A stretch of DNA of 64,000 nucleotides from Cladorhizidae sp. MBARI D1340-BT2 (GCA_028752905.1 JAQNBH010000006.1:26711811-26775810); one strand, 5' to 3'. Shown: positions 42,683 to 55,545, numbered from the stretch's first letter. Translations and numbers: made by a program. The notes: generated by a model not told the origin, from the sequence alone.

Positions 42683-45465
42683 CATGGGCATACGCAGGGG
42701 GGTTTCTGGGAGTTCTGCAGAACACCCCTTTAATTTTAATGATATTCATTGGAATGTGTTAGTGTGTGTTTTGCCCTCTCAGATTTCATTTCAGGCACTG
42801 GCACACTTCATTAATATAATTTTAATTATACATAGGTACATTGATAGTGTTAAATAATGTGGAAACAAAATTCCAATAACTTAGGGCTAGGCCTAGCCCT
42901 AACCCTAGCCCTTGATCATGGGGGAGGGGAAAATGAGAACCCAACGAATGTACTTTCTAAAGAAAGTCCACAAACCCCCCATGCAAATATGACCAATCTG
43001 CTCAGGGTGCTCGGGTCCCACCGAGGGGCTGTCGGGTTGGTTGGACTTTGTCCTTCGACCGGTTAATGAGCTAATCATTGCACAGTTACACATCATGCAC
43101 ATGTAGTGAGCATTAATAGTAGTTGTGGAACTAATGATCTACAACTCTGCCATGAAGAGGCAACGACAAAATATGGACATCAGGTCTTTTTTCAAACTAA
43201 CAGCCTGAGGATGAAGATAAGAGAAATTATTGCTAGCTATTTAGCTTGCAGCCTGTACACTTGATAAACCAATCTCATTTATTCAGATTCTAATGAACCT
43301 CAGTCTGATCTGGATCATTCTGAAATCAGTACCACTCTGGAAAGCTGACATGAAGGTGAAGTTCCTGTAGTTAATGAATGCTCAAGTGGAAGTGCCGAAG
43401 GACCAGAATCGTATGTTTATTATCTGCAAATAGGTCTATTGATGATGTTGCTTGTCTAATAAATGAGCTTTCTAGTGGTGCTAGATATACTCTTTCTTAT
43501 GTCACCACGATGTACAATTGCCTAGTGTCCTTACTGGCACCTTATACTGAGGCAAATTGTTTGAGCAATAATTTTTGTAGGCAAACAGGGTATTGCATTT
43601 CATGGAAAGATAGAGGATGTTGCATCGTCAAAGAATCCTGGATACTTTTTAGCACTGCTAAAATATTTTTCTGAGACAGACAGTATTTTATATGAGCATC
43701 TTTATTGTACCAAGGCAAAGAATGCAACACACTTATCACCAAGGAGTCAAAATGTAATTATTAATATTATAGGCTATGATATGATTATTGCCAAAACAAT
43801 ATCTGAGATAAAAGAAGCAAAATATTTTTCCGTTCTAGCTGATGAGGTTTCATGTGACAATGTAGAGCATTTGCACATATGCCTTCATTTTGTTGATGGC
43901 CATGGTGACATTCGAGAAGACCTTGTTTCATTTGTAAAACTTGAGAGAGTCTGAGCAGCTGATGTAGCAAATGCCATTATACAGACCTTGGAGCGGCTTG
44001 GCTTATCACTGATTGATTTGCGAGGGCAAGGGTATGATGGGGCCTCAATGATGAGTGGGGAGATAGCTGGTGTGCAGGCATTACTTCGAGAGAAGCATCC
44101 CAACACACATTGTGCAAGTCATTCCATAATCTGGGTATCATAAGTTCCTGTTCTGTTCCACCTATAAGGAACTGTGTAGATCAGATAAAATGTTTCACAT
44201 TATGGATTAAGGATTCAGCTAAAAGAGAGGGCCTCCTTAAAGCAATCATTCAGAAGAGGTCTCAGATTGGCACAAAGCAGTCTTCAATAATCAACGTTTG
44301 CATTACTCGATGGGTAGAGAACATCAATGGCTGGGAGGATTTCTGTCTATATCATCCTTTTCTAATTGAAATGTGTGAGATAGTACTCTATGGAAATAGT
44401 GAATTTCTGAACTTTAAAGATAGTTGGACTACTGATGATAAGAAAAATGCTCTTGCATACCATGAAAATGTTGCAGTCCTTTGCATTTTTGTATTCCCTA
44501 GTCACTCTCTTTAGGTCTATTAAAGAAGCTATTGTTAAATTACAAGGAAAGTGCCAAGACCTTACCTCTGCAGTGACAATAGTACAAGACTGTTGCAATG
44601 AATTTAAAAGAGAGAGAGCAGATATTGATAATATTTCACAGCGTATCTTTCGGCATTGTTCTAGATGGGCAGTTCAGTCCAATATAAGTATTTCGATGCC
44701 ACGCACAACTCAGTGACAGCATCAGCATCTGAATCTACCAATTCAGTTGAGGATTATTTTAAATGGGCTGTAGTCATCCCTTTTCTTGACCACATTATAC
44801 ATCAATATTTACTAAGCATACCAACCAGGTAGCTTCATTGCAATACCTCTTGCCCATCCATATCACTACTTCATCCTTTGTTAATATTGAACCTGCTGTT
44901 ACTTTCTATTCTGAAGATCTACCAAATGTGAGTATACTTGATGAAGAGTTACATTGCTGGAAGTCAAGGTGGCTACAAATTTAACCAGATGAGCGTCCTC
45001 AAACTCTGAGTGAATCGCTTAAACTCTGTTGCCCCAAAACCCTTCCAAATGTCCCTTTTGAACCTTTTTGCTGCACTGCCACTCAGTTCCCGTACTTGTG
45101 AATGATCTGCTTCCACACTTCGATGTTTAAACAAGTGAGGAAAGACTCAATGCCTTAGCATTAATACTGGAATGGATCGATACTGTTGCAAACTTTACAT
45201 GGAACAACATCCATGCAGAATTCAATGTTAGCTTATTATTTCAGTAATTTTGTCTGTATATTTTTGAAGGTTGCTTAATAAAAATTATCTCTTTAAATAT
45301 TTTTGGAGTTTCCACGATTTGTTCTGGATGGGGTTTTGTGCTGGATGGGGTATATATATTTCCCTCTTGCACTATATATCCTCACCATGGCTTTCAGCCA
45401 CATGATCCACATCCGACATATAATTATACATAACCCCCCTTTTCAAAAGTCTGCGTACGCCCCTG
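42683..45465 (+). mobile_element. hAT transposon, decayed
   Basis: The left end reads CATGGGCATACGCAG and the complement of the right end reads CAGGGGCGTACGCAG. CTTAT flanks both sides (42678-42682 and 45466-45470), a five-base duplication as for the hAT at 3587. The interior holds a broken transposase on the plus strand and a ~450-bp non-coding left part. Confidence 0.72.
43153..45240 (+). pseudogene. hAT transposase, DUF4371/ZMYM1-like, broken
   Basis: It opens MKRQRQNMDIRSFF, similar to the MDIRSYF start of the intact hAT. After a possible intron come acidic sequence and DVACLINELSSGARYTL. The core reads FSVLADEVSCDNVEHL (first catalytic Asp region), LEERLGL-like sequence, then RGQGYDGASMMSGEIAGVQ (second Asp) near 44025-44080. 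Further on, CITRWVENINGW gives the conserved RW. Frame changes near 44100 and 44500 and clustered stops after 44717 destroy it. The dimerisation region is barely traceable near 45130-45240. Family placement is by motif order; the closest animal relatives are ZMYM1-type and P52rIPK-type proteins. Confidence 0.65.
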
Positions 45466-45470
45466 CTTAT

Positions 45471-45914
45471 AAGCTTCTTAAACTAGCCTTATTCCTACTA
45501 TGACAGTTTCTCAGGCTCTTCTACTTGGCACACTTGTAGATCTTGGATAGATAACCAACACAGCTCTGGGCTACTTTCTGGGAAAGTAAATTGGATGATT
45601 TTACAAAAATATTTTTATGGATCAGCTATCTTGTAAACAGCCTAATGTGTGATTTACTAGGTTGCTTCTAACACATTCCAAGATGCTTCCTGGCATGTTT
45701 CATGTGGTATTATTGTCCTCCTGAAAAAATCAATTTCACACTTGGGATATTATAGTACGCCAGAAGATGCAATGCTTTACAAGTGGGTACTGAGCAGCTG
45801 CTTGCTTTACAGCTGTACTCTAAGTTCTTTAGATAGAGGAGCTATTGATTTAGTTAAGAGCTTTTTACAGTTTGGCGTTATCAGATTACAACAGATAGCA
45901 ACTTTAATTAAATA
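45471..45914. other. No gene seen
   Basis: Flank between the hAT right end and the next piggyBac remnant. A 61-codon frame at 45742 (KWVLSSCLLYSCTLSSLDRG) is unassigned. Confidence 0.35.
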
Positions 45915-47510
45915 TTGTGGGGTGTAACTATGGCTAAATATTGTGATACAGATATAGTGCTGTGTAAGTTGGATGATGAGAGTAATGATGATTTTGATGG
46001 CTTCATAGTGAAGAAATATAGTGAGGATGATGAGGATGTTGGAGTTTGTGAGGTAGCTTATAGTGTTAGTGATGGCGTTGTTTGTGGTGAGTGTAGCTAA
46101 AGTGGTAGCAGTTCTGGTGCCAGTACTTCTTGTTCCAGTTCTTCCATCTCCTTTAGCCAGTCATCTGGGTACACTGTTGACATGGAAGGAAAAGAGCCTT
46201 TGGAGTTTGCTCAGCTTTTTCTGGACGACAAAATCCTGAGGAGAGTTGTGAACGAAACAAATTTGTATGCTGAGCAATTCATGGCTGGAAATAAAGACTT
46301 ACCTCTTCGATCAAGAGTCAGAGAGTGCTAAGTCAGTGAAATGGTGAAGTTTCTTGCCCATGAGCATGGATAATAAGCATCGGATTGAGGACTATTGGTG
46401 CAAGAAATGCCCCTTCGAGACCGATTTTGTCTCGCTCTTCTTTCACCTAAATGATGGAGAAGATGTACCTAGGGGTCGGGCAGGATATGATGCCCTGTTC
46501 AAAATACGGCCACTTATGGAGCATTTACTAGACAAATTCAAATCCTTTTACCAGCTGGGGAGAGAAATATCAGTCGATGAATCAATAATAGGCTTCAAGG
46601 GACGGCTGTGGTTTATCCAGTACATGCCAATCAAGTGGGGCATGAAAGCCTACGTCCTGGCAGACGGCTCCAGTGGATATATGTACAGTTGGAAAGCTCT
46701 ATGCTGGTGAGGAAGCTGTATATATATATATATATACACACAAAATAGCCATGTAGAAAAGTACTATAATATTAATATGTAGTAAATATAAATCACTTCT
46801 TAGTCTTTCCCCCCCACTTTTTTCTTTCTTTTTTCACTTCCTTCCCGCTCTTCTTCATTATCCCCTTTTTCCTTCCCACTTTTTTTTCTTTTCAGTTCTT
46901 GTTCTTTTTTGGGGGTCTCGCAGAGAAATGAGAGCCTCTCTGCTACAGAACAACACATGACGTGGTGATGAAGCTAGTGGAAGGGATGGAGAATAAAGGA
47001 CACCATTTGTACAACAGTACAGACTTGTTCCTCACCCTAAAAAGTAGTGGCTTTGGTGCATGTAGTGCAGTTCGGGTGAACAGGAGGGGGGTACCTGCAT
47101 GTATCAAGGCCAAAGACAAAATGAAAAAGGGTGACATCAAGTATATAAGTACAAATGGTGTCCTTGCTTTGAAATGGATGGACAAGAGAGCTGTGACCAT
47201 TCTGAGTACTATCCACGATGATAGCACTATAGCAAAGAGGAGGAGGACAAGGCTGTCAGCAACTGGCATGGAAGAGGTCATAAAGCCAACAGCCATAGTC
47301 GAGTACAATAGTCACATGGGTGGGGTTGACAAATCCAATCAGTTGATGAGTTAGTATACCTTCCAATATAGGACACAGAAATGGTGGAAACGGGCATCTT
47401 TTCATCTCCTCAACCTGGCATTGGTAAATGCATACATAATATATAAAGGGACACCTTCCACTGGCCGAAGAGTAACACACCAGTCCTTCTTAGTGAAGGT
47501 TGCTGTTTGA
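45915..47510 (+). pseudogene. piggyBac transposase pseudogene (family 3)
   Basis: An acidic N-terminus (KLDDESNDDFDGFIVKKY) and a stop at 46098 are followed by VDMEGKEPLEFAQLFLDD, stops near 46330 and 46370, then REISVDESIIGFKGRLWFIQ with the first catalytic Asp and MPIKWGMKAYVLADGSSGY. A possible intron (46710-46925) leads to VVMKLVEGMENKGHHLYNST, where the MDNYY stretch with the second catalytic Asp is missing by a clean 15-bp loss. SHMGGVDKSNQLMS has the third Asp region, then a stop and KWWKRASFHLLNLALVNAY. No TTAA-flanked ends were identified. A close relative lies at 52274-54054. Confidence 0.78.
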
Positions 47511-47514
47511 TTTC

Positions 47515-48240
47515 TTCTGGAGGCAGGCCTGACTGAAGCTCAGCTTGAAGTGTCCATCCTTCACAATCATCCACTGGCTGAACCAGCCAGACTTACAGGA
47601 AGGCACTTCATAGAGCACCTCAGGTTGCAGAGCAAGTTTAATGATATTGTCACCAAACTTTGGTTTGTTTGGTCGTATACCTAACCATACACATGAGGCA
47701 ATCCTAGGTCTATGATTGGTTGCCATGGATATGGGGCAGCGACATGATTGGTGACAGAAACAGCTAATAAGGGTTATGTTAGTAAACATTGCAGAGAGTG
47801 GAAGTTGCTGCATGCACCCAAAGAAGGCTGGTAGAAGAATAATTTTGATGCAAAATTCATAATTTGCAGGAGATTATTAATGTTACTTTCTGTGATGGTA
47901 CTCACGAAAAAAAGTTAGATCTTTTCTTATGTCTGGGCATTTGTGAGACGAGTTCCAAAAGGAAGTTTTAGACTTTACCAGAAGATGCCTGAAACTTGAG
48001 AAGTCTTGAGTTGCCCTAACTATGAAGTATTTGGGTTTGCATGCACTCGAATAAATTTAAAGCCACAATAGTTAAATATTTGCTCTACATTCTCATCACC
48101 TCACTTGCCATATGGTATAGAGTGAGAATACACTCTTGTGAATAAAATTACCCCCAAAAAGTATCCTGTATTGTTGTGCACTTATTCAACATATCTGACC
48201 AATAGTTTCTCCATTGTGGTTATGATGTTTGGAAGCTAGC
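47515..48240. other. No gene seen
   Basis: Only short, unassigned frames on either strand. Probably the 3' flank of the piggyBac remnant. Confidence 0.35.
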
Positions 48241-48259
48241 TGCGTAACTAACATAAGAG

Positions 48260-48436
<177 letters not shown>

Positions 48437-48889
48437 CATCACATATACTTATATAATAATCAATTACAATAATACCTAAATAATACTGAAATAATAACTA
48501 ATTAACAATAAATAAATAAATAACTAAAAAGCTAACACGTTCAACTCCCGACTGACCCCAAAACAGACAAGGCATTATTATTATTATTATTATTATTTGT
48601 TTTATTTATTTGTTTATTTATGTATGTACATTTTTTGGGTTGTTCATTTAATTTTATTTATATATAAATTTTTATTTTTATTTATTTATTTAATTTATTT
48701 CATTAATTAATTTTTTTTTACAACCTCTGCATGTGGTAGGTGTGTGTACTGCCACGTGGTGAATAGGTAGCTACTGGTATATAACAGGTCACATTATTCC
48801 TGATTAAGAGTAGAACATCTAATCGAAATGTCGAGATTGAAAATTGAAGTTGATTATACTGAGAAGGTGATTTTAATGTCACCTAACAG

Positions 48890-49815
48890 GTATAGCATGG
48901 AAGCAAGTCAGCATTCTTCTCTGTAACTAGCGATAATTTATACTTGAGCCAAGAATTGATTGTAAAATATTTACTATACACACAGAGATCAGAATGCTCA
49001 CTTGGCTTACATTAAGCTCAAGTGCACTGTTCCTGCGACATCCATCCATGTGAAGGGACTCTAGGGATAAACAGCTGAACTTTACAATATATTTATTTCA
49101 ACATGTCCTTCATCTTTGTCTGTTCTTACTTTATAGGAGGTGTGTTACAGTATTCTATGGCTAGGATGACATGATTTGTTCAACTTCAAATTATTTGAAC
49201 ACGTCTCTTGGCTCTCTGTGTCCAACCTTCTTCATGAAATAATCATAGTATGTAAGTTACAGTATATCTAAATCTAGCATTACATGCCTTGATCAACTTT
49301 AATTAATTTGCATGACTTTTGGCTCTCTGTGTCCAACCTATATATATTTCATGAAACCATCATAGTATGTAAGTTAGAGTATATCTTAATTTAGGATTAC
49401 ATGTCTTGATCAAGTTTAATTAATTTTCATGTCTCTTGGCAGAATGCTACATATTATTATATAAAACTTTATTTCTTGTTCTGGTTTATGTGAGTGGGCG
49501 GAGGAAGTGATAAAAATTTATATAACAAATAATAAAACTTACTGACAATCACAAATTGCCATCTTAAACAGAATCTTCCTTACCTTTACTGCTGTCCCTG
49601 CAAGCCAATGAATGCTGTATACGCACCTGGCTAGCCTGAAATCCCTCAGAATCTCTTCACTATTTATAAGAAGATCCACTCCTGCTTCGATTTATGCAGC
49701 GGCATCTAGGAGGGCATGGCATTGTAGGTTTTAGCTAATATCAGGAGGGAAAGAGTTAAGCTGTACAGGCTTCTTCTGGGATGGTTGGGCATTTGTACTT
49801 ATCGTTTAATGAGTA
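48890..49815. repeat. Duplicated block, copy 2, left part
   Basis: 48890-49095 matches 39700-39910 (shared ACACAGAGATCAGAATGCTC and CCTGCGACATCCATC). 49725-49815 matches 39525-39610 (GGCATTTGTA or GGCATTAGTA context). Between them, at about 49190-49440, a ~120-bp segment with TTGGCTCTCTGTGTCCAACC is present in two to three tandem diverged copies. No gene is seen. Confidence 0.6.
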
Positions 49816-49829
49816 GTCCAATGTTGAAA

Positions 49830-51676
49830 AGAAGCTAATGTGCTAATTTTGACAAGAATGAGCGATTTCAGCCTCAAAACGCTCAAAAACATCCCAATTG
49901 GACAAAATAGAGCTTCTTTCGGTTAAAAAGGGGAGATTTATCACCATAAGACGTTTTCTGTTGTTAAAGAGTAGAAATAACTCCATAATGTTGAAAAGGA
50001 AGCTAATGTACCCATTTTGACAAGCTTGAGCGATTTCAGACGGTTTTTCCTCCAAACTTTCATAAAAGTCCCAAATGTATTAAAATAGAGCTTATTGTTA
50101 AAAAGTGGAGATTTCTCACCAAAAGAAATTTTCTGCCGTTTAAAGTGTAGAAACAGTTCTATAATGTTCAAATGGAATCTAATTGCCTATCTATCTATCT
50201 AACTATCTATCTATCTATCTATCTATCTCTCTCTCTCTCTCTGGTGCCCATTTTGACAAGAATGAGTGATTTCAGACAGTTCTACCTCAAAACGCTCAAA
50301 AAAGTCCCAAATGGGAGTTTCTTTCATTAATGGGGAGATTTCTCATCAAAAGATTTTTTCTTTCGTTTAAAGAATAGAAACAGTTCCATAATGTTGAAAG
50401 GAATTTAATGTGCCCCTTTTTACACTTGAGACCGTTTTTCTTCAAAACGCTCAAAAACGTCCCTATTGGAGCAAAATAATAGTAGAAACAGTTCAATAAA
50501 TGTTGAAAAGGAAGCTAATGTTTCCATTTTGACAAGAAAGCAATTTCAGACAGTTTTTACTAAAAACGCTCAAAAACGTCCCAATTAGAACGTTTCGGTT
50601 AAAAATGGAAGATTTCTCACCAAAGGACGTTTTCGGTCGTTTAAAGAGTTAAAACAGTTCTATAATTATGAAAAGGAAGCTAATGTGCCCATTTTCACAA
50701 AAATTAGCGATTTCAGACAGTTTTTCCTTAAAAACATCCCAAATCGGTTAAAAATGGAAGATTTCTCCCAAAATACGTTTTCTGTCATTTAAAGAGTAGA
50801 ACAGTTCCATAATGTTGAAGATGAAGCTATTGTGCCATTTTGATAAGATAGAGCGATTTCAGACAGTTTTTCCTCAAAACGCTCTAAAACGTCCCAACTG
50901 GAGCCAAATGAGCTTCTTTCGTTACAAACGTAAGATTTCTCAACAAAAGATATTTTCTGTCGTTTAAAGAGTAGAAAGAGTTCTATAATGTTGAAAAGGA
51001 AGGTAATGTGCCCATTTTTAAAAGAATGACAGATTTCTGACGGCTTTTCCTCAAAACACAAAATTGACGCTTCTTTCGGTTAGAAAGGCGAGATTTCGCA
51101 CCAAAAGATGTTTTTTGTCAATTAAAGAGTGCAAACAGTCCCATAACGTTGAAAAGGGAGCTAATGTGACCATTTCGAAGAGAATGAGACAGTTTTTTCT
51201 CGAAACCCTCCAAAAACGTCCCAATATGAGCTTCTTTTGGTTAAAAAGGCGAGATTTCTCACCAAAAGATGGTTTCTGAGTAGAAAGAGTAGAAACAGTT
51301 CCATAATGTTGAAGTGGAAGCTATTCTTGAAAAGATTGACTGATTTCAGACAGTTTTCCTCAAAACGCTCAAAAACATGCCAATTGGAGCAGAATATAGG
51401 TTAAAAAGTGAACATTTGTCACCAAAAGACGTTTTCTGTCGTTTAAAGAGTAGAAACGGTTCTATAATGTTGAAAAGGAAGCTACTGTGCCCATTTGGAC
51501 AAGATTGAGCGAATTCAGACAGATTTTCTTGAAAACCCTCATCAAAGTCCCAAATGGAGTAAAATAAAGCTGATTGTTAAAAAGTGGAGATTTCTCACCA
51601 AAAGAAATTTTCTGCCGTTTAAAGTGTAGAAACAGTTCTATAATGTTCAAATGGAATCTAATTGCCTATCTATCTA

Positions 51677-51726
<50 letters not shown>

Positions 51727-52269
51727 GCCCATTTTGACAAGAATGAGTGATTTCAGACAGTTCTTCCTCAAAACGCTCAAAAAAGTCCCAAATGGGAGTT
51801 TCTTTCATTAAAGGGGAGATTTCTCATCAAAAGATTTTTTCTGTCGTTTAAAGAATAGAAACAGTTCCATAATGTTGAAATGAATTTAATGTGCCCCTTT
51901 TTACACTTGAGACCGTTTTTCTTCAAAACGCTCAAAAACGTCCCTATTGGAGCATAATAATAGTAGAAACAGTTCAATAAATGTTGAAAAGGAAGCTAAT
52001 GTTCCCATTTTGACAAGAAAGCAATTTCAGACAGTTTTTACTAAAAACGCTCAAAAACGTCCCAATTAGAAGTGTTTCGGTTAAAAATGGAAGATTTCTC
52101 ACCAAAGGACGTTTTCGGTCGTTTAAAGAGTTAAAACAGTTCTATAATTATGAAAAGGGAGCTAATGTGCCCATTTTCACAAAAATGAGCGATTTCAGAC
52201 AGTTTTTCCTTAAAAACATCCCAAATCGGTTAAAATTGAAGATTTCTCCTAAAATACGTTTTCTGTCAT
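49830..52269. repeat. Satellite array, segment 1
   Basis: Head-to-tail monomers of roughly 160-180 bp share TTTCTCACCAAAAGA, TTTTCTGTCGTTTAAAGAGTA, GAAACAGTTCTATAATGTTG, AAAAGGAAGCTAATGTGCCC, GATTTCAGACAGTTTTT and CTCAAAACGCTCAAAAACG. A ~1.48-kb block of monomers (from about 50040) is repeated starting at about 51520 with near identity and identical internal landmarks at an offset of 1479-1481 bp. The minus-strand frame is largely free of stops across single monomers. Confidence 0.9.
50183..50243. repeat. (ATCT)n/(CT)n microsatellite inside satellite
   Basis: ATCT repeats pass into a CT run. The same feature recurs at 51664-51724 in the duplicated block but with a longer CT run, which shows length change since the duplication. 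Confidence 0.92.
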
Positions 52270-52273
52270 TTAA

Positions 52274-54054
52274 CTCTTTGGCTGCGAAGGGATTTACCCA
52301 GTAATTTCCCCTGCACGCGGAGGCTGTTTATTGAATCACCCGTTTTTGAAATCACCTGATTTTTAATTGGTTTTGTTTTGTATTTTTGAGGTGAGCATAC
52401 GAGTGATATTCTGACTATCTCCTAACTTTCTACCCAACACCTGGTTAGAAGAACCTTTTGAGATGGCAAGACAAGTGAAGCTAGACTCCAAGTAAGTATT
52501 ATTATATGGATAAGCTAACCAGTTTGTTACATAGATGATCATTATAGCTAGCAAATTAGATGGCGCTTGAAGTGTATAGGCAGTTTTAGCTGATATATAT
52601 AGCTAGCAAATTAGCTAGCGCTTGAAGTTGGCAGTTTTAGATGATCATTATAGCTAGCAGCGCTTGAAGAAGGCAGTTGTAGCTGATATATAGCCAGCAA
52701 TAGCTAGCATTGTAGGTAACTAGTAGACTACCAAGCAAACCAAGTTGTTCTATAGCTAGTGCTAGTATGTATCTCAGCTCAGCTAGCTTTGGATGATCTA
52801 CCAACTGTGCTATCATCATGGATAGTACTAAGAATGGTCACAGCTCTCTTGTCCATCCATTTCAAGGCATGGACACCATTTGTACTTACAGATTCTTTTT
52901 CATTTTGTCTTTGGCCTTGATACATGCAACCTGTTCACCTGAACTGTACCAAATGCACCAAAGCCACTACTTTTTAGAGATGGTACAAGTGTATTTATCA
53001 TATTATTGTGAGTATACTAAAGTCTCCTCACCTACATACAGCTTCCAACTATAGGTATATCCACTAGAGCTGTCTGCCAGGACATAAGCTTTCGTACCCC
53101 ACTTTGTGGGCTTCATGGACAAGTACTGGATGAACCAGACCCTCCCCTTGAATCCAATTGATTCATCGACAGCAATTTCTCTTCCAAGCTGGTATGATTG
53201 TCCACGCTAATGGATATAATGAGGGCTCTTTATCTCGCTAACTGTGCCAAGCTTTCCAACCTCTCATTCTAGATTGAGGAGGTAGGTCTTGATTCGAAGC
53301 TATAAATTGGTCTGCTTACAAATTTGTTTCCTCCACAATTCTCCTTAGGATAGTGTCATCGAGAAAAAGCTGAGCAAAGTCAATGGGCGCTTTTCCTTCC
53401 ATATCAACTGTGCAACCAGATGTCTGACTGAATGAGATATTACCACTGGAGCTGCTGGCACTGGAGCTGCTGGTACTGGAGCTGCTGGCCACTGGAGCTG
53501 ATGGCACTGGAGCTGCTTGAACTGGAGCTGCTTGAACTGGAGCTGCTTGAACTTTCACTGGAGCTACTCCTATGACCTTCTTCATCTTTACACTATCCAC
53601 AACATCTTCACCATACTCCACACCCTCTTTACCATCCTCCACACCTTCACAATAATTCTCATCAATATATCCACCAAAATCATCATCACTGTCATCTCTT
53701 TTTAACATACACAGCACTTCAGCTCAGCTCTATTATAATAATTATCTATCCATCACTTGTATTCAGCATAATACTCTATCAAGCATCTAGAGTGAAGGTA
53801 CATAACCACCTTACATAAGCACGCTTTGTCCAAAGATAGTTGATAATTCCAGGTCAGTACAAGTGAATTAAACACTGTGAGCAGCTGTACCAATAAGCAG
53901 ACAATAGGCAGATGCTTCGTGAGTGGCTGTACCGATAAGCAGCACCTTACTGCGAGTCAAAAAGCATTAGTCCTTTACGGACATATATATATGTCCACCG
54001 CGTACGAGTGCAATTTTTGTCGGACATATATATATGTCCACCGCAGTCAAAGAG
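52274..54054 (-). mobile_element. piggyBac element (family 3), internally deleted, in satellite
   Basis: TTAA lies at 52270-52273 and 54055-54058. The ends are inverted: left CTCTTTGGCTGCG, right complement CTCTTTGACTGCG. Removing the element and one TTAA restores the satellite monomer (CTGTCATTTAAAG...GTAGAACAG), so the target is certain. Two copies of the palindrome GGACATATATATATGTCC lie within 75 bp of the right end. The left interior (52500-52720) has short repeats on AGCTAGC and GCGCTTGAAG. The transposase on the minus strand is broken. Confidence 0.88.
52818..53717 (-). pseudogene. piggyBac transposase pseudogene (family 3), minus strand
   Basis: From the right: a 133-codon frame from 53717 has an acidic N-terminus (DDSDDDFGGYIDENYCEG), VQAAPVQAAPVQAAP repeats, a poly-Ser tract and VDMEGKAPIDFAQLFLDD, as in the pseudogene at 45915. 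After a gap, EIAVDESIGFKGRVWFIQ has the first catalytic Asp near 53180, then KWGTKAYVLADSSSGYTY. KSSGFGAFGT and NGVHALKWMDKRAVTIL follow near 52960-52820. The segment between lacks the second-Asp motif, and the C-terminal third is absent. Non-functional. Confidence 0.8.
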
Positions 54055-54058
54055 TTAA

Positions 54059-54235
54059 AGGGTAGAACAGTTCCATAATGTTGAAGATGAAGCTATTGTG
54101 CCATTTTGATAAGAGAGCGATTTCAGACCGTTTTTACTCAAAATGCTCTAAAACGTCCCAACTGAAGCCAAATGAGCTTCTTTCGTTACAAACGTAAGAT
54201 TTCTCAACACAAGATATTTTCTGTCGTTTAAGGGA
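54059..54235. repeat. Satellite array, segment 2
   Basis: It continues the monomer interrupted by the piggyBac at 52274 and matches 50795-50971. It ends at TTTCTGTCGTTTAA, beyond which a ~230-bp unassigned stretch (54236-54466) leads to the hAT end. Confidence 0.88.
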
Positions 54236-54608
54236 GGCTTTTACCATTTCTGGGGTGGTCGACACAACTTGTCATAACTTTTTTGTTTCTTTCTCAATGC
54301 AGGTGAAATTTTATCAAGATACAGTGTATTGAATGTGCTTTCTTTTGATATGCTCAGATTTTGAATATCTACTACCTAGGTGAAGTTATGGATCCCAACT
54401 CAGTATCAGGGGCAAATATTCTAACTCATGGCCACTTAGTCCTAACCACTTCCCACTAAGGAAGTCCAGGGGTGGGCAAACTTTTCAGTTCAAGGGCCAC
54501 ATTCAGAAATTTCAAAAATTTAAAGGGCGGCATAGTATATTTAGTTAAAATGAAATAAAAAAGGTTTTAATGAAAAAAATAGCAATTTTTTTAATATTAA
54601 TATTTTAA

Positions 54609-55545
54609 CCCTTCCACCGCTGGATTTACACAGCACTTTATTTAAATAGTGACGTTATTTTACATAATATTTTATATTCAACCAGGAGTGCACAAATGTC
54701 CCTAGCAACCATGGTTGATGTTATAGCATTGGTGTTGACAAACATTGTGGTCAACTGTAGGTTGCCTAGCAACTGACCACATACGATGAATATCATTATA
54801 ACATTTGATTGTTTGTTTTGATTGTATTTTTAGGCAGAATATGGACAGAGATTACATCATGATGTAAATATAATAAAATGACAGTGTCATATTTTACTAG
54901 GGCAGATAATTAGAAACCATAGCTAACAAACTACCTACTAGCTTTATATTATTATAGCTATATAGATGGATAGCTAGTACCCGCGAAGTACCCAGGTAAA
55001 TGCTATTTTTTATACAAGTCAGAAAAAAAGCAGTAATGCCTAAAGGATCTTACATGTGTATGGCTATTTATTTTCCTGGGACATCTTGTTCCTGTTCTTC
55101 ACCATCGTCAGTCTCAAGACCTGGATCCCTACGCAAATCAGCGCTACTATCTCTGGACTGGCAAAAAAAGGTTCTGAATCTACGATGTCATTCAGAGTTG
55201 CTAGCTCTTCAGGATCTCTAGTCTGTTCTCCGTGGTAGGCCCTTCTCCTTCCTCATCACTGCTTTCAACCTCAGACAGACCGAATTCGTCGTCATCCAGC
55301 ATTGCCAAAACATCGTCCAATTTAGTCTAGAAGCCATTTTTTAATCGATCAGCTGAATTTGACGTCACGAATACCTTGGTTACCTAGGCACCATACGTCA
55401 GCTATTTTAATTCCAGCTCTAGCAAAGCAAGGGACACCCCCAGGTATATTTAGCACATGCGTAGCTAAAACTAACGATTTTATATATTTGTTTTTGTCGC
55501 GGTCATTTACAACTCCGCCATATGGCGGATACGGCGGTGAAACGG
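54609..55545 (-). mobile_element. Small piggyBac derivative nested in hAT
   Basis: TTAA at 54605-54608 and 55546-55549. Inverted ends CCCTTCCACCGC (left) and CCGTTTCACCGC (right complement) match those of the element at 2916-8083. The palindrome CGCCATATGGCG lies just inside the right end, as in the intact element at 59735. On the minus strand near 55325-55200 an acidic frame reads KLDDVLAMLDDDEFGLSEVE and SSDEEGEGPTTEN, a transposase N-terminus remnant. No core is present. Confidence 0.8.

Noticed and set aside
42880..42915. CCCTAACCCTAGCCC, telomere-like
   Set aside because: Only two imperfect units in an A/G/C-biased stretch, inside a hAT element. Not a telomere.
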